Shown one piece after another: positions 45,619-55,284 of a DNA stretch of 56,525 nt (position 1 is the stretch's first letter; every line of letters begins with the position of its first letter). A model generated the notes under the pieces. The model saw nothing but the letters and a program-made list of their open reading frames with translations. It had not been told where the DNA came from and searched no databases. The DNA is from Bimuria novae-zelandiae CBS 107.79 (lineage: Eukaryota > Ascomycota > Dothideomycetes > Pleosporales > Didymosphaeriaceae). The stretch lies in the NCBI GenBank assembly GCA_010015655.1, contig ML976818.1, positions 1 to 56,525 of the forward strand. The letters run 5' to 3'. The position numbers and the translations under genes were made by a program.

Positions 45619-46530
45619 ATGGTCTACGCAGCAAAAATGGCCACGGCCGCTTTAGGCCTGGCCGGTCACGTCGCACGCCAGGCTACCACATGCCCTGCTT
45701 CTCCCACCTGTCCAGCAAACGAGGGCTGCGTTTGGTACTCATACTCCCTTACAACCACTGGTCTTTGCTACTCTAACATCTTCCCAGGACCGACACTACG
45801 AATGGGGCTACCTTCCAAGTGAAATGCGGCATCGATTACATCGGCTACGACTTCCAGACCGACCGGGTATAATCGTCTCGAATCTTTTTATATCAGCACA
45901 ATCGAAGTTCGAAATATAGCTCCCTAGTTATGCAGAGTGCCTACATGTGTGCGCCACCGAGCAAGGTTGCGTAGCCGTTAAGCTACACGAACGGCTTCTG
46001 CTCTCTGAAAGACAAGGTCAATCCAGCACCTGTGGCCAAGTGAGTATCCCCTCCCCTCCCCTCCTCCATCCACCCACGCCTTCCATCAAAATTATCCTAA
46101 CGAGGGCCCAGCACCGCCGTCGCAGGCGGCGCCCTCACTGGCTACCCCCGTGCGACGCCTACCCCCTCCCCCACCGTCTTCTGCCCTAACACTACTGCTA
46201 TTTCCTGCCCCGCGTCCGACAACTGCATCCTCTCGGCTGACCCATCGGGGGTGCGCCAGAAGCCCTTCATCATCGCGTGCGGCCGCGACTTGTACGGCGG
46301 TGATTTGCGCGATCTGGTGACGACGGATGCCGCGGCGTATATGCAGCGATGCGCGTTGGAGGGGAATTGTGTGGGGGCGAGTTATGTGCTGGAGACCAAG
46401 GTTTGTTATTTGAAGCGGAGCGTGAGCGAGAGGGGGGTTCCTGCGGAGGGTGTGGTTGGTAAGTCTGCCCCATGCATGTGGAGATGGGGGAGAAGGCTAA
46501 TGGTTTGTAGGTGCGTTTCTGAGGTCTTAG
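45619..46530 (+). pseudogene. Secreted PAN/Apple-domain protein with one-base frameshift
   Basis: Five exons can be placed (45619..45734, 45788..45866, 45920..46039, 46112..46458, 46511..46530), with introns of 52-72 bp that keep frame. They encode a short leader, then a first PAN-like unit (TFQVKCGIDYIGYDF, YAECLHVCATEQGCVAV, FCSLKDKVNPAPV) and a second (PFIIACGRDLYGGDL, MQRCALEGNCVGASYV, CYLKRSV). PAN modules bind proteins or sugars; in fungi such secreted proteins are mostly uncharacterised. One surplus A at 45980/45981 in GCCGTTAAGCTACACG breaks exon 3; every splice phase is right if that base is discounted. The gene is therefore either freshly inactivated or affected by an assembly error. 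Confidence 0.65.
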
Positions 46531-46862
46531 GGTGCGCGGGTGGAGAGGGGGGCTTGAGGGTGAAGTTTTGAGAAGATTATGGGACTGGAAGAGGTTTGGG
46601 ATTGTGAGATGTTTACCGTCTATAGTGTGCGAATGAGATATCTAAGCTGAGTTCCTCCCAATTGTCCCATGTGGTATACATGCCCTTCTACGCCTTTTCG
46701 TCCCGTCTATGGAAAGACTCCATGCTCCTTTCTTCTACATTCAAGTTTACCTCGTCCGGGTCCATTGTGTTCAAAAATCTCCAAGTTCCAAAGCCACGCG
46801 ACTCCCCCCAATACGATGATCTCTTCGTCGTTATCCGGTCCTGCCTTACCCCTTCCTCTTAC

Positions 46863-47731
46863 TCACCCTCGGCAGACTAACCAGAACGTCATCATCGCCA
46901 CATACAGTCCGATACACACTGGATACAGCACCCACGTCCCCGCCGCTTGGGCCAAAATACCAGTGGTAAACGGCGCCACAGCGCCACCACTACTCCCCGC
47001 ACCGCCAATGAACCCAATCGCCGTTGTCTGCACATGCCTCGGCATCAGCCGCGAGAAAATGGTCTACGCGCATGGATACACAGGACCCAGCAACAAGCCC
47101 AAGAGCCCGACTGCCACGGCGTCGCCGATGACGTTGGGGACCAGCCAGACGAGAAGCTGTAGGCAGAGCGTGCCGACGGTGAGGTCAGTGACGAAGTGCG
47201 TGAGGACGAAGCGTCCAACTACTATACCTCCCTGTACATGGTCAGTAAGTATTCTCTTGCACAGGGTTTTCAAAGCATGGGGTTTAGCTACTCACCCGAA
47301 ACCCGGCCGTCACGTAACCCACCCTCACGGGATCCCCGCCGCGGTAGTTGATCAAGAACGGAATGACCCGGCCCGAAATCGACACTTCGGCGCCTTGATA
47401 CGCGAAGATGAGCAGTGCGCCGAAGACGGTGACCTTGTTCTTCAGCGCGAGCTTCAGGTCTTTGGACTTGGATTTCGCCTCTGGGGTTTCGGGGAAGGCT
47501 TGCTGCGAGGCGGTTCGTTGGAGGGAGCTCAGCAGTGGGTTGTTCAGTGGAGAGTTATTCCAGGTTTGCATTATGGCCGCTACGTTCCCCGCCGCAGGAG
47601 AGCCCGGGCGGCTCATCTCGAGCTCATGAGGGTTTTTTGGCGTTTGAGTTCCTGTTGGAGGGCCGTTATAGCGTTTTCCGAAAGCTAGGTCATCGAGCTC
47701 AATCTGCGATGGGGGTTCAGCGCTTGCAACA
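46863..47731 (-). pseudogene. MFS transporter pseudogene with first half deleted
   Basis: The minus strand keeps the cytosolic N-terminus of a fungal MFS permease (ELDDLAFGKRYNGPPTGTQT, then IMQTWNNSPLN). It then jumps near 47541 straight to the central loop (NPLLSSLQRTASQQ) and spans 7-12. Readable pieces include GALLIFAYQGAEVSISGRVI, VWLVPNVIGDAVAV, LLGLLLGPVYPCA and TTAIGFIGGAGSSGGAVAPF. Spans 1-6, about 200 residues, are absent. A normal intron lies at about 47223-47295. Past it the stretch after VGRFVLTH is also shortened, and GPVYPCA is followed by a TAG stop (47064-47066). No start codon precedes the N-terminal piece. The gene is dead; the family resembles yeast Bsc6-type permeases. 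Confidence 0.75.
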
Positions 47732-48363
47732 GTACGTAATACGGACGGTTCGACCCTACTACGGTTACGCTACGGTTGCTAGTTACTACGGTACGTACGC
47801 TACGGCTGGGGGGTCGGTACAGTACCGTAGGATTACTGTACGGTTTATTTTAGGGTCTATACAGCTTGTAGTATATACAAATTTCCTAATTAAGAAGGAG
47901 GCTAGTATTGAAGTCGTCCTTTAGGGCCTTTAAGGATTCTAGAACGTTATTATTACTATTAACCGCGTTGGCGTCTCTCTCCTTATTATTTATATAGGAG
48001 GTTAACTCTATAAGGTAACTACTCTATATCGCTATATAGATGCAGATCTGCGGCTACCTAGGGACTTGGATTTATACTGCACGTGGTAACCAGCCTGCGC
48101 GCCTATAAGCTTAGTCTTACTATACTATAAATTATTCTGATTAATATCTATCTCCCCCCCTAAATCGCATTAATTGGCAACAGATTAATTTACAGTAACA
48201 GCAAATAACTATCAACGTGCGATATCAACATCAAAGAAACCCTACAGAAACAAATCTCTCATCTCTTTCGTATCGACAACATTCTCCCTCGGACGCCTCT
48301 TCTCTCGAACCTTCTTCTCTCCTGAGCGTGCCGTTTTGCTCGTCTCCTATCCGTGTAGGCAGT
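47732..48363. other. AT-rich, RIP-like spacer with CTACGG cluster
   Basis: The first 120 bp contain at least four scattered CTACGG copies plus related GTACGG words (about 47757-47845). From about 47850 to 48200 the sequence is TA-rich with stop codons in all frames, resembling RIP-mutated repeat DNA. No coding potential was recognised. It separates the damaged MFS gene from the peptidase-like gene. Confidence 0.5.
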
Positions 48364-50424
48364 TTAAACAAGCTCTCGGAAGAAATCATCCCATTCGTGC
48401 ACTTCTCCGGGGTCGTCGGAGTCGTCAGAATCTTCTTCTGCCCTGGGCAGCTCCTTAGGCTTCTCATTCTCATCCTCATCTTCCAATTCCGGTGCATTCT
48501 CGATACGCCAGCTATTACTTGCGAAATTTACGCTGTTGTTAACATACGGCTGTTCCTCTTCAGTGAGCTGCTCCAACGGAACGTCTAGTTCCTTCCGAGT
48601 CGTCCCGATATATTCTTCAAGTTCATCAGAACTTTGTTGTTGCACAGTTGATTCGAAGGCTCTTTTTAGTGTGACCCGAGCTATTGTTTTCTCGACCGTG
48701 AGATCGCGTGCAAACAGCCATGCCACCAAGGTCCTCCAGTCGAGCAAGCCTGCGAGAGCATAAGAAATCATTTCACGAAGCTCGGCATAAATATTCCCGT
48801 TAAACTCATGTCTAGGGCGCACATTGGGGGTCATGCCAAGTGCGAGAATCCAGGCATGGAAGCCGCAAGCGCGATCAGATCTTTGCTTAGCCACGTTCAC
48901 GTATTTGGGTTTTGAGCGAAATTTAACGTGGTCGTCGGTGTTGCGATGTGCCATCCACCCGGAGCCTTTGGCGATGTCCTTGATCGTCTCGAACAGGCGG
49001 AGCCGTGTCATATCTTTGAGATTTTTCCAGACACCCGGCTGGCTATCAAGAAAGTATACACAGAACTCTGTGCCTCCTTCTTCCTTCGTCTCTTCTTCTT
49101 TCAGAACCGTGAGGAAAAAGTGTGCTCTACGCGGCGCTGCATATTCTTGGTGTTGATATGGTAGAAGCCAACACCTTCTCGGCCGTGTACACAGGGAATC
49201 TGGGTACGGAACACCAACCGAAGCTATGTCCACAGCATCCAATGTAGAGAGTGAAAATCCACCGGCAAACATTTTTCCTTCTTGTTGGGCTTCTGCGGCC
49301 TGTTTGTCGTCAGTCGCCTGCAGTACTGCGGCACTTCCCTAAGTTGCCTCGTCCCATGTCAGACCGTCCTTCACTTTTGACGGTGTTACTTTTCTAGAGA
49401 TCCCCTCCGAAATCTTGGCCAAATAATCGCGATGTTGGTGCTGGAACACTTCTGCATTCTGCGCGACGAAGCCCGGCTTCATGATATCAATACCTATGTA
49501 GTCGTGGAACATGCGTATTATAGGTTATCCTTTCCTTTTGGCGATTTCTTCTCAAACTTTCTGGAGCTATTTAATACGTGCTCAACTCTGTGTAATATAT
49601 TGGGCTCAGACTTCCTGAATTCTTTCGAGTACATTCCCAAGGCGTAGGCGAGCTGACCGTTGTCCAGGTCTCTCACATCCATAATGTGCTGACGTGCTCG
49701 AATCAATTCCTTGGTGAAATCGCTAGATGTGTAGAAGAGGTCCCATGAGTCAACGGGCCAATCAACATCGTGTCTCCTGCGGCTTCCATTGAGGAAACGG
49801 ACTCTGTTGGCCTGGCTGATCTTCCCAACCTCTCTGGCAAGTTCCTCGCCTTTGAATTCATTCCAATGTGACGATTCAAGTACACCTAGATCCGCTATCG
49901 CTTCGTCCGCTGCAGTTTCACTATCTGTGTTGAATGTGCGGCGAAACCTTTTGGATTTGCCGATAGTCTGATTTAGTAATACAAATCTTATGCACTCAAG
50001 ATAGTTGTGGATAAGTTCTGAGCTTGCTTGTCCCAAGATAGCAAGGCAAATGACGCTCTGAGCCCGATCCAGAATCCTATTCCATTCTGCTACAAATCTG
50101 GGGTTTAAGTCGAGGCCAAGTGCGAGGGCCTAAGCGTTGAAAATGCTGTGATAACCGCATGTATAGTCGGTGGTCTGAATTTCACAGGGAGCCCACGCTG
50201 AATGGTCGAGGCTTGTGTCTGTATCGCCAGATTGTGTACAATATTTCTCCCCTCGCCATCCGAAATCTCGCGCCAACCAGGATGCGATTTGGTGTATTTC
50301 GTGTCGTCCTACATGATCAGTATACGCCATGGAGAAACGATGACTAACTTACTCGGTTTATCCAGGTGCCACGGGCTGGAATCCAATACCGTAATCGTGG
50401 GGACTCGTGGTTCGTCGTACTATA

Positions 50425-50568
50425 TGTGACGGTACAGTATAGAAGCTTGGGCCACCTGCGTACGTGTGGCCCGTGCACGTGACTCACGTGATCCACAGTA
50501 TATAGCTCCATAGAGTAGCTTCTCAATCAAAACAACGATTGCCTCAACACTCTTTTTTCAACGTCACA
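50425..50568 (+). repeat. 144-bp LTR of the inserted copia-type element
   Basis: It begins TGTGACG and ends CGTCACA, a 7-bp perfect inverted repeat with TG...CA ends. A TATA-like GTATATAGC lies near 50496. The next bases fit a tRNA primer site, confirming that this is the 5' LTR. It is short, in the TRIM size range. Confidence 0.75.
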
Positions 50569-50581
50569 GTTATGAGCCCGG
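50569..50581 (+). other. Half-tRNA primer-binding site
   Basis: GTTATGAGCCCGG directly follows the LTR. It is complementary to the anticodon arm of initiator tRNA-Met, which contains CGGGCTCATAAC in filamentous fungi as I recall it. Ty1/copia elements such as Drosophila copia and yeast Ty5 are primed by such an internal tRNA fragment rather than the tRNA 3' end. Confidence 0.65.
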
Positions 50582-53500
50582 TTTGCACCTGCTAAGGCTG
50601 CTACTTGCAATCGTTCACAACAATCCTGCGATACCTGCTGCATACGACTTGTGACAGCTGCACGACTCCACGATGGCGACAGAATCTGATCCTACGACAA
50701 TGCATGTCACAGTAGTCCTCAACAAGCCTGAGGACTGGCAGGCATGGATCTTTCTTCGCAAGGACGTCGCGCAGCAGCACGATCTATGGCAGTATTGCAA
50801 CCCCGACGTCGCTACAGCTGACCTGCCTCTACTCACAGAGCCTGTCGAGCCTATGGCGCACCAATACAAAGTTACCAAGGTACCCGGTACGATATACGCC
50901 GACGCTGACCTTAATGACAACGAATTTCGACGCTATCAATTTGCGTACGACCGATACGAGAAGCAATATACCCGCTACCTCAAGCAGAAGCAGGCACTTC
51001 AAAATCTGAACACAGATATCAGCACGACGATCGCCAAGCGCCACATCTACTTGCTGCACAACAAGGACACGCCGCACGCGCGGCTTGTCTCCCTCAAGAA
51101 GCACCTTGCGCCGTCGACAGCGGTCCACCGACGTGACCTGATCGACAACTACCGTACAAGCGCTTGTGTGCCCCGCCAAAGTCACACTATATGACCCAAC
51201 AACAAAATGTTCCTTAAAATAAGGAGTAAATATCAACGGCCGAGAAAATCGAATCACCTGTGTAAGCGCACCAAGAAAGTCGGCATCTACTTCATTTCCT
51301 TGTTGGAAAGTTTGAGCTAATGCGTCAACAAGGTTTTGTGGTACGCAACTATAACCTTCATATATATCCTGTTCACGGGTAATGGCCAGAGCAAGCGAAT
51401 TGATGGCTTTAGCCACGTAGTCGACCCGCAGAAGGGTCCCCATAGCCTCATTCGCATTGTAGTTATTCATTGGGGCCTTCATTCCTTGTATCCTAAGAAT
51501 CACTCTGTTAGCGAATAAAATTTGCTTCTGGGAACGCACACGCAGATTGTAGCAGCCACGGCTTAACAAAAATACGATAATGGTGCAAAGTCTGGAGGAT
51601 CAACTTACCTGTCGGCATAGGCTTTGATCAGTGGGTTAACCTCTACGGAGAAGGCCTTAAAAGGATCCTTGGGTGGCATTGTCTCGCCGCCGCCGTTAGT
51701 CTTGCCTGGAGCGTGGCGTGCTCCGCCTTCATAAATCTTTCGAAGGTCCTCGTGCGGTAGATCTCTTCTCCATTGTCTTTTTCTAATCGATTCCTTGGCA
51801 TTGTTGATGAAGTCTCCATGTTGTTCATCCGAAAAAAAGGGGTCATTGTGACTGCGCTGGGCTTCCGGGAATTCAATTTTCATAGAACTTGCGCGTTTCA
51901 GTGTGGCCTTGCGATGTGCTTTAGATTGTTCCCTTCTGTCTTCGGCTGATTGTTGAGATTTCAGTTGATCGCGAAATCGCTGCTCAGTCTTCAGCTGTTC
52001 ACGCCTGAGATGCTCCTGAGAAGATGCGTTTAGGTCAATCCGGTGGTCTTGCCGAGGAACATGTGTATCGACAATGTATGTCTCGCTCCTGAGAAACTGG
52101 TACACTGCCTCCCAATTGAGGTCTCGACCTGACAGGGCGAGCTGAAAGATCCGTTGAGCTTCCCGAAAAAATGCAGTCCTTGAATGTGAAGCGCCTGTGG
52201 GAGAGGAACTATCTTGTTCAAATGGCATAAAGTCCGGATTCAGCGTAAGCCCCATAGCAATTGCCCAGGCGTTCAATACTGTCATGGAGAAAGCTTCTTC
52301 TTCATCGACAGCCGCAGCGGTATCTACCCATTGAGCATTTTTCGGTAAAGCTTCACGTAACTCGAGCAGATCCAGGCCAAGTCCAGGCATCCAGCGCTGG
52401 AGTACGTCCCATCCGGTTACCACGTCCCAAACATCGTCTCGAATTTCCCGTTTAGATTTCCAATACAGAGGGTCTAGGACGTGCACCGTGATCCTGTGGT
52501 CTTCTGCAGTTTCCGCATACTGTAAGACAACCAATACGGTAGCGCGAAACAAGCGAATAGGTAATATCCATGGCAGGCCTGGACGGAGTAGAGTGCTATC
52601 AATGTCCACGCTAAATCCTATGTTTCGGTTCTGTGGTAGATTACTGATACCTAGAATGACAGGATCCACGAAGTCTTGGAGGGTCCGGGGCGGCCAAGGC
52701 TCCCTGATCCGCCACTGTTACGCCTCCCGCTGCTCTCACTGCTACTAGCCCCAGCACTATTCGGTCGTCCGCCACTACACTTTGATCCATTACCACCTGA
52801 ATCAGATTCGTCCCGGCCCGATCCGTTCCCGTCATCGACTTCGTCAGGAGTAAAGGTTACAATGACCTCCGTCTCATCAGGTCTTACTTCTCGAGGTTTG
52901 GCGCTCGCCTTTATCCCGACAGTCCTAGTATTCGCGAGCGCGTCATTCTTGCGTCTCCACAAGAACACAGGAGCATGTGGGAGCTCCACGATTGCAAATT
53001 CGCCTAGGGGTCCAACGTATATGTTGTGGTCATCACTGGAATCTTCAATCTCCCCGTTTTTGATTGCCTTATTGTTGACAAAGATCGTAGTATTTGGAGG
53101 AATCACCAGGAAGAGTTCTGGCAGTGAGCTGTCCGGAGCTGTCCGCCGAATAACTCTAATAGAAACCCATCTGCTCTTCTTCCTCGGCATCATTGTGTCG
53201 TAAAGAGCTAACTGGTCAGTCGAGATCGTTTCTTTGTAGCTTCCAGGCAGGTGTCTTAACTTACACGCGGAGTGTCCCACCACGGTCCCCTTCTAGAACT
53301 TGAGGTCCCTCAGTGGGGAGACCGATAAGGCTACCATCCTCAGTCTCTACATCCCTGATATAATTGTCGTTCTCACCCCAAACACGATTGTGGAAGTCAC
53401 GCAGTTCCTGCGTGATTCGGAATTTGTCGAATCTCTGGGCTTTTTGCTTGGAAAACCTTTTTTCTGATTCTGCTGTGTGCACAGTTGAAGGGAGGTGCGG

Positions 53501-53920
53501 CCTGTCAAATTTCGTCCTCTTCCGGTTCTTGAGTTCTCCCAAAGCTTGACCAAACAATAAAGGTGCAAAAGTCTCCTCTGTTCCTTTAGTCTTGTGTTCG
53601 GGTACAACCCACTGAATTGCCCGTCGTTTTGCAAGAGGAGCTGGCGCTGTCTGCTCCTGCTCATCGCCGTTTTTTTCTTCCTGTCTCCTGTTTCTTGTTG
53701 GATGATTTCCCGGAATATTTCCCCGAAGGGGCCTTGCGCCTCTTTGGAGACATTGTGGTGAAGAGCTGTTAATTAACGACCTGGAACATGTCTTAAGCCG
53801 AAGGGTCTCAATGTTATAGAGCCGTGGTTTGCGTCACTTTCTTTGTTCTTTAACACAACGGAAGCCTCTGCACCGGATATGGCAACCTCGACTGAAAGAA
53901 ATCATTCATATTATCGTTTC

Positions 53921-54186
53921 GGAAATACCTGCTCGACCCACAGAGCCAGCCAGTCATCGTCAATCCTTCCTTTTCTTGTATTTTCTTGAACGCAAAAAAC
54001 TTAAATCTTCTAAAAAATTTAAGGGGGGTACTTATAACTCTATAGAAGCCCTTTATCTACTTTTAGTATATTATTATCCAAAGTTCCTTGTGTGGTGGAG
54101 AGAAAAGCGAAAAAAAGGAGACCAGAACAGAAAATACGCGCAGTCTGATGAGAAATACGCCTTAAGTGGGTCGAGCAGGTATTTCC
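53921..54186. mobile_element. MITE-like element with 21-bp perfect terminal inverted repeats
   Basis: GGAAATACCTGCTCGACCCA plus C (53921-53941) recurs as its exact reverse complement at 54166-54186, giving a 266-bp unit with an AT-rich interior and no coding frame. Outward similarity continues loosely: TTATCG lies 5' of both repeats when read inward, with a small indel, so the true ends may be at about 53911 and 54198. No clear target duplication was fixed. Size and structure suit a non-autonomous DNA transposon. Confidence 0.7.
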
Positions 54187-54364
54187 AGAATCACCGATAA
54201 CATAACGTGTCCGTGCACCCAATGCACGGATTCAGCCAATGCACGCCGAACACCATAAACGCTCTATTAGAAATAAGGCTGCAGAACCACCCACAAACAA
54301 TATTATTATAAGATTTTCTACTAGGATAGTAAATCGATAGCTGCGATTTATTTGCACTATTTAA

Positions 54365-55130
54365 ATCTATCTGGAAGCTTGACGTCGCGGCCGCTCCGTG
54401 TGGATTTGGTTAGGGCAGCAGATGCGCCCTTTGAGGCCTCCCTAACATCCGTAGCATTAATAACACGTTTCTGACGCTTTCTGCTCTGTGGAGATGGCTG
54501 AGAAGCTTTTCTCTTACTCCTTTGGGATAGTTATAGAGCCTTTTTAGCGTTATCGGCAGACTTCTGGGCAGTGCGCTGAGCTGCCTTTTTAGCTCTCTCC
54601 TTCTCCTTTGCCTTCTTCGCTGCCTCTCTCGCTGTACGCTTTTCTTGCTAGATTTTCTCCTTGTATAGCTTAGCTACCTTCTTTAGCTCTGCTATTTTTG
54701 CTTTTTAAAGCTGCTGCTGCTTATCCTCTTACTCCTTAATTAATTAATAATAACGTGCCTCCCTTACTTTCCTTAGTGACTATAAGATAGCCCTACTATA
54801 ATACTCCTAGCGCTGTTAAAGGTCTAGAGCTTTGCTCTTCTTATTACGCTTTTTCTTAATAGATAGCGCCTGCCTAAGCCCATCGTTGTCATGCTTAAGC
54901 AGCTCATTTTCAACAGATAGGTGGTAGAGTAATTGACGAAGCTTCTGTGTATCCTTGCTACTTTAATCACTTACTGCAGAGCGTATAAGCCTATCTATCT
55001 TTCTCTAGTCATGATTGCTAAGCCCTAATGAGGAGCTATTGCCTGATTCTTGATCCTGGGTGAACCTATTAAGGATAGGGTCAGGATTAGGTGGCTTAGT
55101 TGGTTGGTTGGTATTCATTTTTCGTCTAGT
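54365..55130 (-). pseudogene. RIP-mutated C-terminal tail of a pogo/Fot1-type transposase
   Basis: Read on the minus strand from about 55118: MNTNQPTKPPNPDPILNRF, then SVENELLKHDNDGLRQALSI with KKKRNKK, then REAAKKAKEKERAKKAAQRT and KRKASQPSPQSRKRQKR, ending SGRDVKLPDRF. This is the Gln/Lys-rich, coiled-coil tail that follows the DDE_1 domain in fungal Tc1-mariner/pogo transposases. Stops replace expected Gln, Arg and Trp codons, as RIP would do. The catalytic DDE domain and the DNA-binding half are missing, so this is a fragment. Confidence 0.7.
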
Positions 55131-55284
55131 TAATAGGGATTAAGTCTACTATCTCGCCTCCCGAAGGGCATATACGACGTGCTAAGCTATAGAATTATAG
55201 TACTAACATACTATTTTAGAAAGCATTTCTTACCTGCGCGGGTATTACTACTATTTTAAGCTATAGCTTCCCTTCCTGTTAGGG
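55082..55284. repeat. Direct repeat copy 1 (about 203 bp)
   Basis: Begins CAGGATTAGGTGGCTT and runs to CCTTCCTGTTAGG. It matches 55994-56196 at roughly 90 percent by eye, with differences mostly G/A or C/T transitions. It overlaps the first codons of the transposase-tail relic. Confidence 0.8.

Larger units (their letters stand above)
50425..51186 (+). mobile_element. Small copia-type element with gag-like ORF, inserted in the peptidase gene
   Basis: The element starts TGTGAC and ends GTCACA, flanked by CTATA on both sides (50420-50424 and 51187-51191). The first 144 bp form an LTR (see separate entry), followed at once by a primer-binding site. ATG 50673 opens an ORF of 173 codons ending 51194, a few bases past the element. 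Its start (TMHVTVVLNKPEDWQAWIFL, then LWQYCNPDV) matches the N-terminus of copia Gag. Protease, integrase and reverse transcriptase are absent, as is a 3' LTR. There is no RIP signature, so the insertion is fairly young. Confidence 0.7.
48364..53753 (-). pseudogene. Eroded gene with three tandem Ulp1/C48-like peptidase domains
   Basis: A long minus-strand gene starts MSPKRRKAPSGKYSGK at 53753 and ends DDFFRELV at 48364. Likely exons: 53267..53753, 52781..53211, 51609..52703, 51187..51492 plus 50353..50424 (split by a mobile element), then 50308 downwards. Three peptidase-like units follow one another. Unit 1: ITVHVLDPLYW, then EEEAFSMTVLNAWAIAMGL. Unit 2: KEHFVVG, TITVLDSSPWHL, IQTTDYTCGYHSIFNA-stop-ALALGL. 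Unit 3: RRAHFFLTVL, FCVYFLDSQPG, KQRSDRACGFHAWILALG. Spacing suits the C48 His-Asp-Gln-Cys tetrad, with Gln six residues before Cys. Damage: a T7-run frameshift (53670-53676), a TAG at the NA-AL site (about 50138), another TAG near 49339, frame changes near 49515 and between 51190 and 50400. Domain assignment is inference. Confidence 0.55.

Noticed and set aside
50829..51180. Minus-strand frame running through the inserted copia element
   Set aside because: It is a shadow of the gag-like ORF; the host gene frame stops at the CTATA target duplication.
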